A stretch of DNA of 64,000 nt from Phycisphaerales bacterium UBA5793 (GTDB taxonomy: Bacteria; Planctomycetota; Phycisphaerae; Phycisphaerales; UBA5793), in the NCBI GenBank assembly GCA_002418285.1, contig DIDT01000035.1, positions 59,850-123,849 on the forward strand. Reading direction: 5' to 3'. The notes beneath the pieces are model-generated. The model saw nothing but the letters and a program-made list of their open reading frames with translations. It made no database searches and had not been told where the DNA came from. This document shows, piece by piece, positions 8,608 through 17,220 of the stretch (positions are counted from its first letter, which is position 1; the number at the start of each line of letters is the position of its first letter). Position numbers and translations under genes: made by a program.

Positions 8608-10026
8608 ATGCGCGAAATCACGATCCAGAATCTGCGTGAAGGTCATGTGCTGCCGCTGGACCTGTACTCGGTCTATGGCATCAAACTTCTCACACGGCGC
8701 ACAGCCATCACCAAGGCGCTGCTCAAGCACCTCGCAACGATCGGCCCCCGCTTTTACCTGGCCGAAGATGCTCGCGCCTTTGCGCCACTGGCCGTACTGC
8801 GCGAGATCCGACCCGGTGAACTTCGTACGAACGATCGGGCGCGAAGCGACCTGGTTGGTCTGGGCGGCCGCGTCGCGGCGCAAGCGGGCATGGTGCTCGA
8901 GCCGCACCACCTTGACGCACTGGCCGACGGTGCCTTCGAAGTCGTCAAGACCGAGCCCGAGCACGTTGCCGCAACCCGTCGCAAGCTCGCCAACGAGATC
9001 CTCGAACGCCATCAGCAGCAGTGGTTGACGCTGAACCAGGCAATCCCAGTGGCCGACGATGCGCTTGGTCTGGATGATGCTTCGAGCCATACCGACTGGC
9101 CAGGCATCGACGAAATCACGGCCTGGCGTGACGATCGCGTGGACCTCATGCGCATCCAGTACGCGCATCTCCTCGCTGGACTGCCCGTCGAACTGACCGT
9201 GTTTGATCGCATCGTCGACGAACTCATTGGCATGCTTCGGCGCAGTCCAAGTCACTACGCGCAGATCGCCCTGCTCTGTCCGCGCGCAGCCGATTATCTT
9301 CCGGATCATGCGCTCAGTACTTCAGCCCTGGCGATTGCGATCGCCGCCCGCCGCTCCTGGCCCGTCGAACACATTCGCCTCGCCGGACTCGCGGGCCTGA
9401 TCCACGACGTCGGCATGTTGCTGCTGCCCCAGCGCGTGCGCACCGAACCGGAGGATCTCGACGAAGTCGATCGAGCACGCGTCATGCGACATACCGCCTA
9501 TTCCGTAGCGCTGCTCGATGACATTCCCGATCTCCCGGATGCTGTCGCCTGTGCCGCATACCGACATCACGAACGTGACAATGGCAAAGGCTATCCGGAG
9601 GGCCTGAAGTCTCGCGAGATTGGCGACCTCGCCCGCCTGCTCGCCGTGGCCGACATGTCCGCAGCCATGAATGAACCTCGCCCCTTCCGCCCGCAGCCGC
9701 TCGCCCACGAAGCGATCCAGACCATGGTCCAGTACGGCGTAGACGGCTTCATTCACCGCCCGCTGGTCCGGGCGCTCGTTGAAACGGTCGGACTCTACCC
9801 GATCGGCAGCTACGTGCTGCTTTCCAACGAGCGGACAGCCCTCGTCGTCGGCATGCACATCTCTGCTCCTGATCGACCCATCGTGCGGATCTGTGACGAG
9901 CATGGCTGCATGCGCGGCAATCTGATCGACCTGACCCAGAACGAGCCGTGGGAACTGTTCGTGCTGGACGGCACGCAACCGCCCATCGAGGAGCTTGTCG
10001 CTCGCCGCGATCGCCTTGCGGGGTGA
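8608..10026 (+). CDS. HD-GYP domain protein, probable cyclic-di-GMP phosphodiesterase
   Basis: A 472-residue soluble protein with an HD-GYP domain at about residues 195-395. Visible metal-site motifs are HD at 266-267 (LIHDVGM), the histidine in RHTAYSVALL (295), HHE at 320-322 and GYP at 328-330 (HHERDNGKGYP), with Asp349 after them. The usual HDxGK has Met for Lys, and the usual Asp-Gly after HHE is Asn-Gly, so activity may differ from the norm. The N-terminal 190 residues have no recognised sensor domain and resemble N-terminal extensions common in HD-GYP proteins. The C-terminal 80 residues form a small beta-rich tail. No diguanylate cyclase is in the window. Confidence 0.88.
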   Translation: MREITIQNLREGHVLPLDLYSVYGIKLLTRRTAITKALLKHLATIGPRFYLAEDARAFAPLAVLREIRPGELRTNDRARSDLVGLGGRVAAQAGMVLEPHHLDALADGAFEVVKTEPEHVAATRRKLANEILERHQQQWLTLNQAIPVADDALGLDDASSHTDWPGIDEITAWRDDRVDLMRIQYAHLLAGLPVELTVFDRIVDELIGMLRRSPSHYAQIALLCPRAADYLPDHALSTSALAIAIAARRSWPVEHIRLAGLAGLIHDVGMLLLPQRVRTEPEDLDEVDRARVMRHTAYSVALLDDIPDLPDAVACAAYRHHERDNGKGYPEGLKSREIGDLARLLAVADMSAAMNEPRPFRPQPLAHEAIQTMVQYGVDGFIHRPLVRALVETVGLYPIGSYVLLSNERTALVVGMHISAPDRPIVRICDEHGCMRGNLIDLTQNEPWELFVLDGTQPPIEELVARRDRLAG

Positions 10027-10073
10027 TTCCCCCTTTGATCGGGCTGATTCCGGTGGCCTATCCTCCGGTCGTC

Positions 10074-11471
10074 ATGTCCACACAGCACGATTCAGCACTC
10101 ATGCTCTCGGTCTCGGGCGCCCGCGGGATTGTCGGCTCGTCCATGACGCCGGCCATCGCCGCCACGCTCGCCCAGGCCTACGGACAGGACCTGCGTGCCA
10201 GCATGGGAGTGGGCGGAACAGTGGTCATAGGTCGCGATGGACGACCATCCGGAGCGGCTCTCGAAGAAGCGGCCCGCGCTGCCCTGACCGCTATGGGGTT
10301 TCGCGCCGTTCTTCTCGGCGTAGTCGCCACACCGACCACAGCCGTCATGGTCAAGCACCTCAACGCCGTCGGCGGCGTGGTCATCACCGCAAGCCACAAC
10401 CCGATCCAGTGGAATGGCGTGAAGTTCCTGACCGCGGAGGGGGCGGCGCCGGCCAGACAGCAGGCTCAGCGAATCATCGATCGATTTCGGGCAACGGAGG
10501 TCGAGGCCGCCCGCGCGCTCGCGACATCGCAAGCGCTGCAGGATGACTCCGGCCCCCGGGTTCACGTCGAGAAGGTGCTTTCGAACATCAATGTCGACGC
10601 CATTCGCAGGTGCCGCTTTAAGGTTGCGCTCGACTCCGTCAACGCCTCGGGATGTGTGGCTGGCCGCGTGTTGCTCGAACAACTCGGTGCGGAAGTCGTT
10701 CACCTCAACGGCGAGCCAACCGGCGTATTTGCGCACACCCCCGAGCCGATGCGCGAAAACCTCACCGATTTGGCCGAGCAGGTCGCTCAACATCACGCGA
10801 ACGTCGGGTTTGCTCAAGATCCCGACGCCGACCGACTCGCCATCGTGGATGAGCAGGGTCGCTACATCGGCGAGGAGTACACCTTTGCGCTGGCGGCCGA
10901 GGAGATTCTGTGGCGCGAAACGCAAGACAATGCCGCGAACAAATCCGTTGCGGTTAACCTCTCGTCAAGCCGCATGATTGATGATGTCGTCGCGCGGCAC
11001 GGCGGCAGCGTGATTCGCACACCCGTCGGGGAAGCAAATGTCGTCGAAGCTATGAAGACGCATCACTGCATCGCCGGAGGTGAAGGCAACGGAGGCATTA
11101 TCTGGCCGCGAATATGCTACGTGCGCGATAGCCTGAGCGGCATGGCGCTCGTGCTCTCGCTGCTGGCTCGACACGGCGAACCGCTCAGCCACGTCGTTGA
11201 GGCCATGCCAGCGTATGCGATCGAGAAGACCAAGACCCCGATTCGCCCCGGCCTGACCGATCTCGCCATCAACGCATTGGCGGACAGGTTCCCCGATGCC
11301 AGGCAGGATCGACAGGATGGCCTGCGTCTCGACTGGCCCGATCGCGGGTCATGGTTGCACGTTCGCGCCAGCAACACGGAGCCCATCCTGCGTCTGATCG
11401 CCGAGGCGCGAGATCAGACCAGCGCCAAGGCGATCATCACCGAAGCGGCCGACCTCATCGGCGCACTGTAA
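10074..11471 (+). CDS. Phosphohexomutase (phosphoglucosamine/phosphomannomutase family)
   Basis: A 465-residue alpha-D-phosphohexomutase. All four family landmarks are present: the phosphoserine loop TASHNP with Ser107, the metal-binding DPDADR near residue 250, the sugar-binding loop GGEGNGG near residue 342, and the phosphate-binding RASNTEPILR near the C-terminus. It interconverts hexose 1- and 6-phosphates for cell-envelope precursors. GlmM (glucosamine) is plausible from the length and the start SVSGARGIVG, but ManB-type mutases look alike, so no symbol is given. The ATG at 10074 starts just before the conserved N-terminal strand; no clear ribosome-binding site precedes it. Confidence 0.9.
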   Translation: MSTQHDSALMLSVSGARGIVGSSMTPAIAATLAQAYGQDLRASMGVGGTVVIGRDGRPSGAALEEAARAALTAMGFRAVLLGVVATPTTAVMVKHLNAVGGVVITASHNPIQWNGVKFLTAEGAAPARQQAQRIIDRFRATEVEAARALATSQALQDDSGPRVHVEKVLSNINVDAIRRCRFKVALDSVNASGCVAGRVLLEQLGAEVVHLNGEPTGVFAHTPEPMRENLTDLAEQVAQHHANVGFAQDPDADRLAIVDEQGRYIGEEYTFALAAEEILWRETQDNAANKSVAVNLSSSRMIDDVVARHGGSVIRTPVGEANVVEAMKTHHCIAGGEGNGGIIWPRICYVRDSLSGMALVLSLLARHGEPLSHVVEAMPAYAIEKTKTPIRPGLTDLAINALADRFPDARQDRQDGLRLDWPDRGSWLHVRASNTEPILRLIAEARDQTSAKAIITEAADLIGAL

Positions 11472-11502
11472 GCATCGATCTCCTCGGAAAGACCGATCGC
11501 GA

Positions 11503-12939
11503 TCAGCGCAGTGGTTTCGTATCGCCTTGCTGCTCCGCCGCCTCGCGTGCGATGTCTTCGGCGTACTCCATCTGCTGACGCATCATGGTGCGGACCTGCC
11601 GTAATGCCTTTTGCTCCGGCGTTTCCTCCGGAACATCCGGCATCGGCACGCGATCCTGTTGCGCGGAATTGAGCACCGCCCATGCCTGCTCGATCGCGGC
11701 AACCACGTAACTTCGCTTCTGCCGGTTCAGATCGTCCTGCCGCTGCGCCTGCTCTTCATCCATCAGCAGCTCCTTGCTGTCGAAGGGCATCTGCTCCTGG
11801 CTCACACTCTCGTCGGCGAGCGATGACATCGCGCCGGCCATCGCCAGCATCATCTGGTTGTTGTCCTTGAGCGACTCCTCGATCGAGTCTTCGTGGTCGG
11901 CAAGCAATTGGGCAAGCCCCTGGTTGGCGGTTGCAACCTGATCGCGATACATCATCGCCACGCCTTCGATGCCGCGCCGCTGATCGTCGCTGAGATCATC
12001 GAGCCCGAAAACCTGCTGAAAAAACGCGTCCGCCTCGGTAGGCCGGTAGATGCGCGGATAGCTCTCTTCGCGGAATTTTCGTGTGAGTTGCTCGCTCGCG
12101 GGGCCGGGAATGGAAGTGGCGATGACCTGCGAGTGCTTTCGATTCGTGTCGCGAATCTGTCGACGCACCGCGAGAACGCGTTCGAACTTCTCGAACATGT
12201 TCATTTGCGCGCCTGGATCGGTATAGTCGATGTTGCGCACGTCTTCCGCCGCACGAATGCGTTGCTGGAGCAGGCCGTCGAGTTCGATGGAATACGATTC
12301 GAGCAGCGGCACGATGACGTCCAATTGCGGCCCTTCGAGCTTCAGATCATCGACCAGCTTGATAACGTCCACTCCCTCGCCAGCGAAGAACGATCCGACG
12401 CCGAGTTGAGTATGGCGGCGACGGTCGCGCTCAAACTTCGGCCACCTTGCGAGTTGATCGGAAGTCAGCGTCGCCTTGACGTTCTCGAAGAAACTCTTGC
12501 CGACCTGCGTGCGCCGGTCCATCCACTCGCGCTGCTCCGTCTGCATGTCCAGACCCACTTGCGCCAACTGCTGGACGTCCGCGCCGGCAGGATTCATCCC
12601 GCCGAGATCCTTGAATTCTTCCATCAGCGACTGGAGTCGATCGCGGTGCGTCGTCGCCGCCTGTGTGAACTGATCCACGTACCCCTGGTGCAGGGCGCGA
12701 ACGAGTTCACCTTGCGATTCGTCCAGACCGATGGCCTTGATGATTTCCCCCACCACGTTCGCCTTGATCAGCGGCGGTTCAAGCGGGATCTCCAATGAGT
12801 TGAGCCGCTCGTTGAGATCGAATTCCTCGTCCTGCGCGGCGGCCGGCTGCGGTGGCGCCGCCAGAGCCAGCGCCACCAGAAGCGCCATTGAAAAGCGCAC
12901 AATCACCTGAGAGATCCTGTCGGATTGCTGAAGCAACAT
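11503..12939 (-). CDS. Exported helical protein with an LTxxQ-like motif, function unknown
   Basis: A 478-residue protein with an N-terminal signal peptide (hydrophobic core near residues 17-34, cleavage likely after PAAAQ). The rest is acidic, Gln/Arg-rich and probably almost all helical. A segment LTSDQLARWPKFERDRRR resembles the LTxxQ motif of Spy/CpxP-type periplasmic proteins, but the protein is three times longer, so this is only a hint. The ATG at 12939 was chosen because GGGAAGG lies 7 bp upstream and the signal peptide follows directly. The gene is 113 bp downstream of the FG-GAP protein on the same strand. Family not recognised. Confidence 0.75.
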   Translation of the reverse strand: MLLQQSDRISQVIVRFSMALLVALALAAPPQPAAAQDEEFDLNERLNSLEIPLEPPLIKANVVGEIIKAIGLDESQGELVRALHQGYVDQFTQAATTHRDRLQSLMEEFKDLGGMNPAGADVQQLAQVGLDMQTEQREWMDRRTQVGKSFFENVKATLTSDQLARWPKFERDRRRHTQLGVGSFFAGEGVDVIKLVDDLKLEGPQLDVIVPLLESYSIELDGLLQQRIRAAEDVRNIDYTDPGAQMNMFEKFERVLAVRRQIRDTNRKHSQVIATSIPGPASEQLTRKFREESYPRIYRPTEADAFFQQVFGLDDLSDDQRRGIEGVAMMYRDQVATANQGLAQLLADHEDSIEESLKDNNQMMLAMAGAMSSLADESVSQEQMPFDSKELLMDEEQAQRQDDLNRQKRSYVVAAIEQAWAVLNSAQQDRVPMPDVPEETPEQKALRQVRTMMRQQMEYAEDIAREAAEQQGDTKPLR

Positions 12940-13052
12940 TGATGCACCTTCCCTCGCAGAGCGGTATTCAGGAGAAGCCAATCGGAGTTCAATGTCATTA
13001 TACGGTTTCGTGCCGCGACGGAGGCGTCCGCGGCGGGTGAATCGGGGACATC

Positions 13053-14945
13053 TCACCGCATCAACTCAGGCACCTCGCCTTGTTTCAACTCGTAACGCCC
13101 CGCACTCACGTCCGCGAAGCGCTGCTCACTGCCAGCAGCATCCGGCCAGACGACGGCGATCTCGTCGACAAGCACCGCAGATCCCAGTCCGAAGTGGATC
13201 AGCAGATCGTGCTGTTTGCCATTGTGCCCGCCAATACCGATGAGTTGACGCTGCATGGTCATGTCGCCGACGCGCACCTTGACAATGGCGCCGAGCGCAT
13301 CGCGACTCACACCCCTGCTCTCGTCGCCTCGCAGTCGTATCTCGATTGAATGCGATCCCACGGGCGGGACCGAGCGAAACAGCCGCAAACGTGGCTCGCG
13401 CCCTTCGCGCTGTTCAGCCGTGAATCGATTGAACGTCTGACCCACAAGCACATCGAGTGAGCCGTCGCCATCGACATCGCTCAGCGAGATCTGCTGCGAT
13501 CCGTCATGGTCCAGTTGAACCTGTTCCGTGACATTCTTCAACAACCCGTTAGCCCTCTGTGCGAACAGACGCAGGCGTTGATCATCGGGATAATCGCCAG
13601 AAGAAAGCAGCAGGTCGAGCCGACCATCGAGGTCGAAGTCCGCCAGTTCTGCAAAGAGATCCCCCTGGTTCCAGTTGTTCACACCTTCGGGAATGCGATC
13701 GACGCTTCGAGCGGGATCTGGGTCAAAGTGCGTCTCGTCACCACTCTTACCGTTGTTGATAAGGAATCGTGAACGATCGGATGACTCGCCGGCCCAGCCG
13801 TGCGCAATCTCGGCCAGGAACAGGTCCCAGTCGCCGTCATTGTCCACATCGCCCACAGCGCAATCGAACGTGTTTCCATTGGCGCGGAATGGCTTCTCGT
13901 CCTCGCGATCAAATCGCGCATCCGTTTTGGCCCGCTCCTTGAGCCACTCCGGATACCGGCCGTGCCGAATCGAATCGCCGTCAAACCCGAGGCGAGGGGC
14001 AATCTCATCCCACGCCGGGTATTGCAGACCCGGCTTCAGGTCAGGCGGCTGCGAGGACAGCATCATCGGGTTCCACTGGTAGAGCCGATTCCACCGACGG
14101 CCATAACTGAGTTCAATGATCTCAGGCAGGGGCCGGTGCGTTCCGGTGGGTGAGGACAGGACGTCGGCGATCATCGCGCCGTACGTCGGTCGCCCGCCGC
14201 GATCGTCAGCATCTTCATCCGCAAACACATGACCGTCAGTCGACCATCGAACACGCTCGAAATTTCCGGTCTCGGTTTGCAGTAGCAGATCGTTGTCAAA
14301 GGCGGCCAGCGACGGGCCGTATTGCGTGTACCAGTTGCCAAGATATAGGTCGAGGCGCCCATCGCGATCGGCATCACCGATGGCGATCGCGGCCGTCGTG
14401 GCGGGAGGCGCCGCTTCAATTGCGATGCCGGCGCCAAAGGTCCCATCGCCATGGCCCGGCAGCCAGGCCGTGCGCTGGCCGTGATCAATCCAACTCTCGT
14501 TGTTGGAATCGATGTACCGTGTGACGATCGCGTCAGCGTGCCCATCGTTGTTCATGTCCGCGAAGACCAGGCAATCGCCAGCGTAAAGCATTGGCAATCC
14601 TGTCCGCCCGACCTCAACGTAGCGAAACCCGAGAGCTGTCGAGGAATCAGCCATCTTCAGAAACAACCGCGGCCAGTGCACCCCGGCCGGAGCTGCGTCA
14701 TGCTGCACGCCTGGCGGCGCGATAAGCGACTGAATGACCACGTCGGGTTGTCCATCGCCGTCAGCATCGACAAACAAGCCTCGCGCCACTGTCGTGCCGA
14801 TCACATCGCTGCCCAGACCGACCTGATCCGTAATGTCCTCAAACCGCAGGCTGGTTCGAGCATCCGGTGGTTGCGCCATCAACCGGGATGCAACAGCAAG
14901 CGATAACCCCAGCAGCACGCTGTTTGTCAGACGAACGATCTTCAT
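13053..14945 (-). CDS. Exported FG-GAP/VCBS repeat protein with C-terminal ASPIC/UnbV domain
   Basis: A 630-residue secreted protein beginning MKIVRLTNSVLLGLSLAVA, a signal peptide ending near MAQ. Calcium-binding FG-GAP blades repeat along its length, for example DMNNDGHADAIV, DADRDGRLDLYLGN, DVDNDGDWDLFLAE, DFDLDGRLDLLLSS and DVDGDGSLDVLVGQ, consistent with a beta-propeller. The C-terminal 90 residues (SIEIRLRGDESRGVSRDALG onward) match the ASPIC/UnbV domain (CRTAC1 family). The function of such proteins is not established; adhesion or carbohydrate binding outside the cell is usual speculation. The ATG at 14945 has AAAGGTG upstream and starts the signal peptide. Confidence 0.88.
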   Translation of the reverse strand: MKIVRLTNSVLLGLSLAVASRLMAQPPDARTSLRFEDITDQVGLGSDVIGTTVARGLFVDADGDGQPDVVIQSLIAPPGVQHDAAPAGVHWPRLFLKMADSSTALGFRYVEVGRTGLPMLYAGDCLVFADMNNDGHADAIVTRYIDSNNESWIDHGQRTAWLPGHGDGTFGAGIAIEAAPPATTAAIAIGDADRDGRLDLYLGNWYTQYGPSLAAFDNDLLLQTETGNFERVRWSTDGHVFADEDADDRGGRPTYGAMIADVLSSPTGTHRPLPEIIELSYGRRWNRLYQWNPMMLSSQPPDLKPGLQYPAWDEIAPRLGFDGDSIRHGRYPEWLKERAKTDARFDREDEKPFRANGNTFDCAVGDVDNDGDWDLFLAEIAHGWAGESSDRSRFLINNGKSGDETHFDPDPARSVDRIPEGVNNWNQGDLFAELADFDLDGRLDLLLSSGDYPDDQRLRLFAQRANGLLKNVTEQVQLDHDGSQQISLSDVDGDGSLDVLVGQTFNRFTAEQREGREPRLRLFRSVPPVGSHSIEIRLRGDESRGVSRDALGAIVKVRVGDMTMQRQLIGIGGHNGKQHDLLIHFGLGSAVLVDEIAVVWPDAAGSEQRFADVSAGRYELKQGEVPELMR

Positions 14946-15296
14946 GTTGATTTCACCTTTCCAGCTCACCCAAGTGCAATCGTCATCCCACCGCCAGCGG
15001 CGCCAGTGTAGTACGCGATCGCCCCGAGATGGCTTTCCCAGCCCCCAGAACCGCGCAGCAGGGCAATCAGAGTCCCTGGATCGTTGAACGCCGCCACTTT
15101 GGCCCAAACAAGACCAGAACCGCGAGAATGGAGCCTGCGTATGGTTCCATGAATCCCCCCGGGTCGGCTCCGATGAAAAGATTCCGGATTTGCGGCACCC
15201 ATGACACCAAATCATCCGTTATCATAATAATCAGTGGCAGGATACCCCTGACAACACGTCTGAAGAGGTGGCATTCGAGCCAACAGGAGTCTACCG

Positions 15297-17093
15297 ATGG
15301 AAGACATCCGGACTGTACTCAACCACGCCGCACGACGTCTCGGCCTCAAGGCCTTCGTCGATCGAGTTCACATCGTGGCGATCGCAGCGGCGGCGCTGGC
15401 CCTGCTCCTCGTGATTCTCAGCAAGGCGCTGCCCTTGGTGAACAATTCGGTGAATTGGATGTTCGTCGGCCCCGCGTTGGCGCTCCTGGCCTTCGCCGCC
15501 GCAATCGCCTGGTGGATGCCCAATCGGCCATCTCCGCTGCACGTCGCCGTCGAAGTCGATCAGCGCCTCGAACTCAAAGAGAAGCTCAGCACGGCCATGC
15601 TCTGCCGCGGTCGCGAAGACGCCTTCGCGCAGGCTGCCATCGATGATGCCATCGCCGTCGCCAAGAAGCCGGAAACATCACGCAACGTGCGCAAGCGATT
15701 TGCTGTCGCCGCGCCGCGGCAGTGGTGGATCACCCCGGTGCTGCTTGCCGCGACGGTGCTGACCGGCGCCGCGGTCCCGGCTGGCGACTGGTTTGCCGGC
15801 AAGGAAGACCAGTTGACGATGGAGCAGAAGCAGCGCGTTGAAGAGATTCGCGAACAGTACGAAGCCGCCATCAAGGAAGCCGCCGAGAAGTCGGGCAAGG
15901 ACCCCAAGGAACTCAAGGACATGCTGGCCGAGGCGACGCCGGAGCTGGCTGAGCCGGAAGCCGCAAAACAGCCAGAACAGTTCCAGCGCGAAGCGTTCAA
16001 GAAGCTCAGCGCGCTCAAAGACCAGCTGCGCAAGCAGACCGACACCGAGCAGGCCCGAGCACTCGAGTCACTTCAGAACAAGCTGAACAAGCTCGATCCC
16101 TCGAGCGACAGCGGCCCGACCGGCGATTTGAGCAAGGCTCTGGCCAAGGGCGACTTCTCCTCGGCGAAGAAAGCACTCGATGCGCTGCAGAAGCAGATGG
16201 AACAGGGCAACCTGCCCGACGATCAGAAGAAGGCTCTGGCAGATCTCGCCAAACAACTCGAGAAACTCGCGCAGAACCAGGATGCCATGAAGGAGCAGCT
16301 CAAACAGGCGGGGATCGACCCAAAGGCCATGGAGAACATGGAGGACCTCAAGAAGGCCCTCGCTCAAGCGCAGAATCTGACCGAAGAACAAAAGCAGCAG
16401 TTGGCTCAGGCCGCCCAAGCGGCACAGCAGGCCGCCCAGGCGATGCAGTCGATGGCTGGCGCTTGCCAGTCGATGGCTGGCGCGCAAGGCGAGCCCGGCA
16501 TGCAAGGGGCCGCCGGACAGGAAGGCATGCAAGGCGCACAAGCCATGGGCGACCAACTCTCCCAGATGGAGATGATGGCCCAACAGCTTGCTGACCTCAA
16601 TGCCGCCTGCGAAGGCCTTGGAGGACAGTGTCAAGGCATGGGACAAGGGCTTGGAGAGTGCAATTCGCAGGGGCAGGGCATCAGCCAGGCCATGGCCCAA
16701 ATGCAGTGGATGCAGATGCAGGGCAACAGCAAGGGGCCAGGCATGGGCAAGCGCGGCCAAGGCGCCGGCGGCAGTGGCTCGCGCCTCGCCACCAAGATGT
16801 CATTCACCGATGAAAAGCAGAAGGTCTACACTGACCCCAACAGCCAGATCATCGGAACGACGTTCATCGAGGGCAAGCAGGTCATCAAGGGCGAGTCTCA
16901 AGCCAAGTTCGCCGAAACCGTTCGCGCAGCCGAGAGTCGTGCTCGTGAGGATGTCGAAGAAAACCTTCTCCCAGCCCAGTACGAGCAGGCGATGAAGGTG
17001 TACTTCGGCGAATTGCAAAAGCGAGCCGAAGTCGTCAATGAAGCCCCCGCTCCTGCACCGGCCGAAACGCCCGCCGAGGAACCCGAGCAGTAA
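15297..17093 (+). CDS. Membrane protein with long coiled-coil and Gln/Met/Gly-rich low-complexity domain
   Basis: A 598-residue protein of no recognised family. Three hydrophobic segments lie at about residues 22-45, 51-75 and 142-165. From residue 175 to about 370 it is a charged, Gln/Lys/Glu-rich predicted coiled coil. Residues about 370-490 are a low-complexity tract rich in Gln, Met, Ala and Gly (for example AMAQMQWMQMQG), ending in a short folded-looking segment (SFTDEKQKVYTDPNSQIIG) and an Ala/Pro/Glu tail. AGGAG lies 6-10 bases before the ATG. It stands alone between divergent and co-directional neighbours. A structural or surface role is possible but not shown. Confidence 0.8.
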   Translation: MEDIRTVLNHAARRLGLKAFVDRVHIVAIAAAALALLLVILSKALPLVNNSVNWMFVGPALALLAFAAAIAWWMPNRPSPLHVAVEVDQRLELKEKLSTAMLCRGREDAFAQAAIDDAIAVAKKPETSRNVRKRFAVAAPRQWWITPVLLAATVLTGAAVPAGDWFAGKEDQLTMEQKQRVEEIREQYEAAIKEAAEKSGKDPKELKDMLAEATPELAEPEAAKQPEQFQREAFKKLSALKDQLRKQTDTEQARALESLQNKLNKLDPSSDSGPTGDLSKALAKGDFSSAKKALDALQKQMEQGNLPDDQKKALADLAKQLEKLAQNQDAMKEQLKQAGIDPKAMENMEDLKKALAQAQNLTEEQKQQLAQAAQAAQQAAQAMQSMAGACQSMAGAQGEPGMQGAAGQEGMQGAQAMGDQLSQMEMMAQQLADLNAACEGLGGQCQGMGQGLGECNSQGQGISQAMAQMQWMQMQGNSKGPGMGKRGQGAGGSGSRLATKMSFTDEKQKVYTDPNSQIIGTTFIEGKQVIKGESQAKFAETVRAAESRAREDVEENLLPAQYEQAMKVYFGELQKRAEVVNEAPAPAPAETPAEEPEQ

Positions 17094-17220
17094 GCCTGCC
17101 CCTTTTCCACTCACCAGTCATTCACACAGCCGTCGGCCGACCGACGGCTGTTGTGTTGATCGACCCGCCTCGGAGGATTCCGCGACGCGGTGGGGAGTGT
17201 CCGATATCCTATAAACCTTC

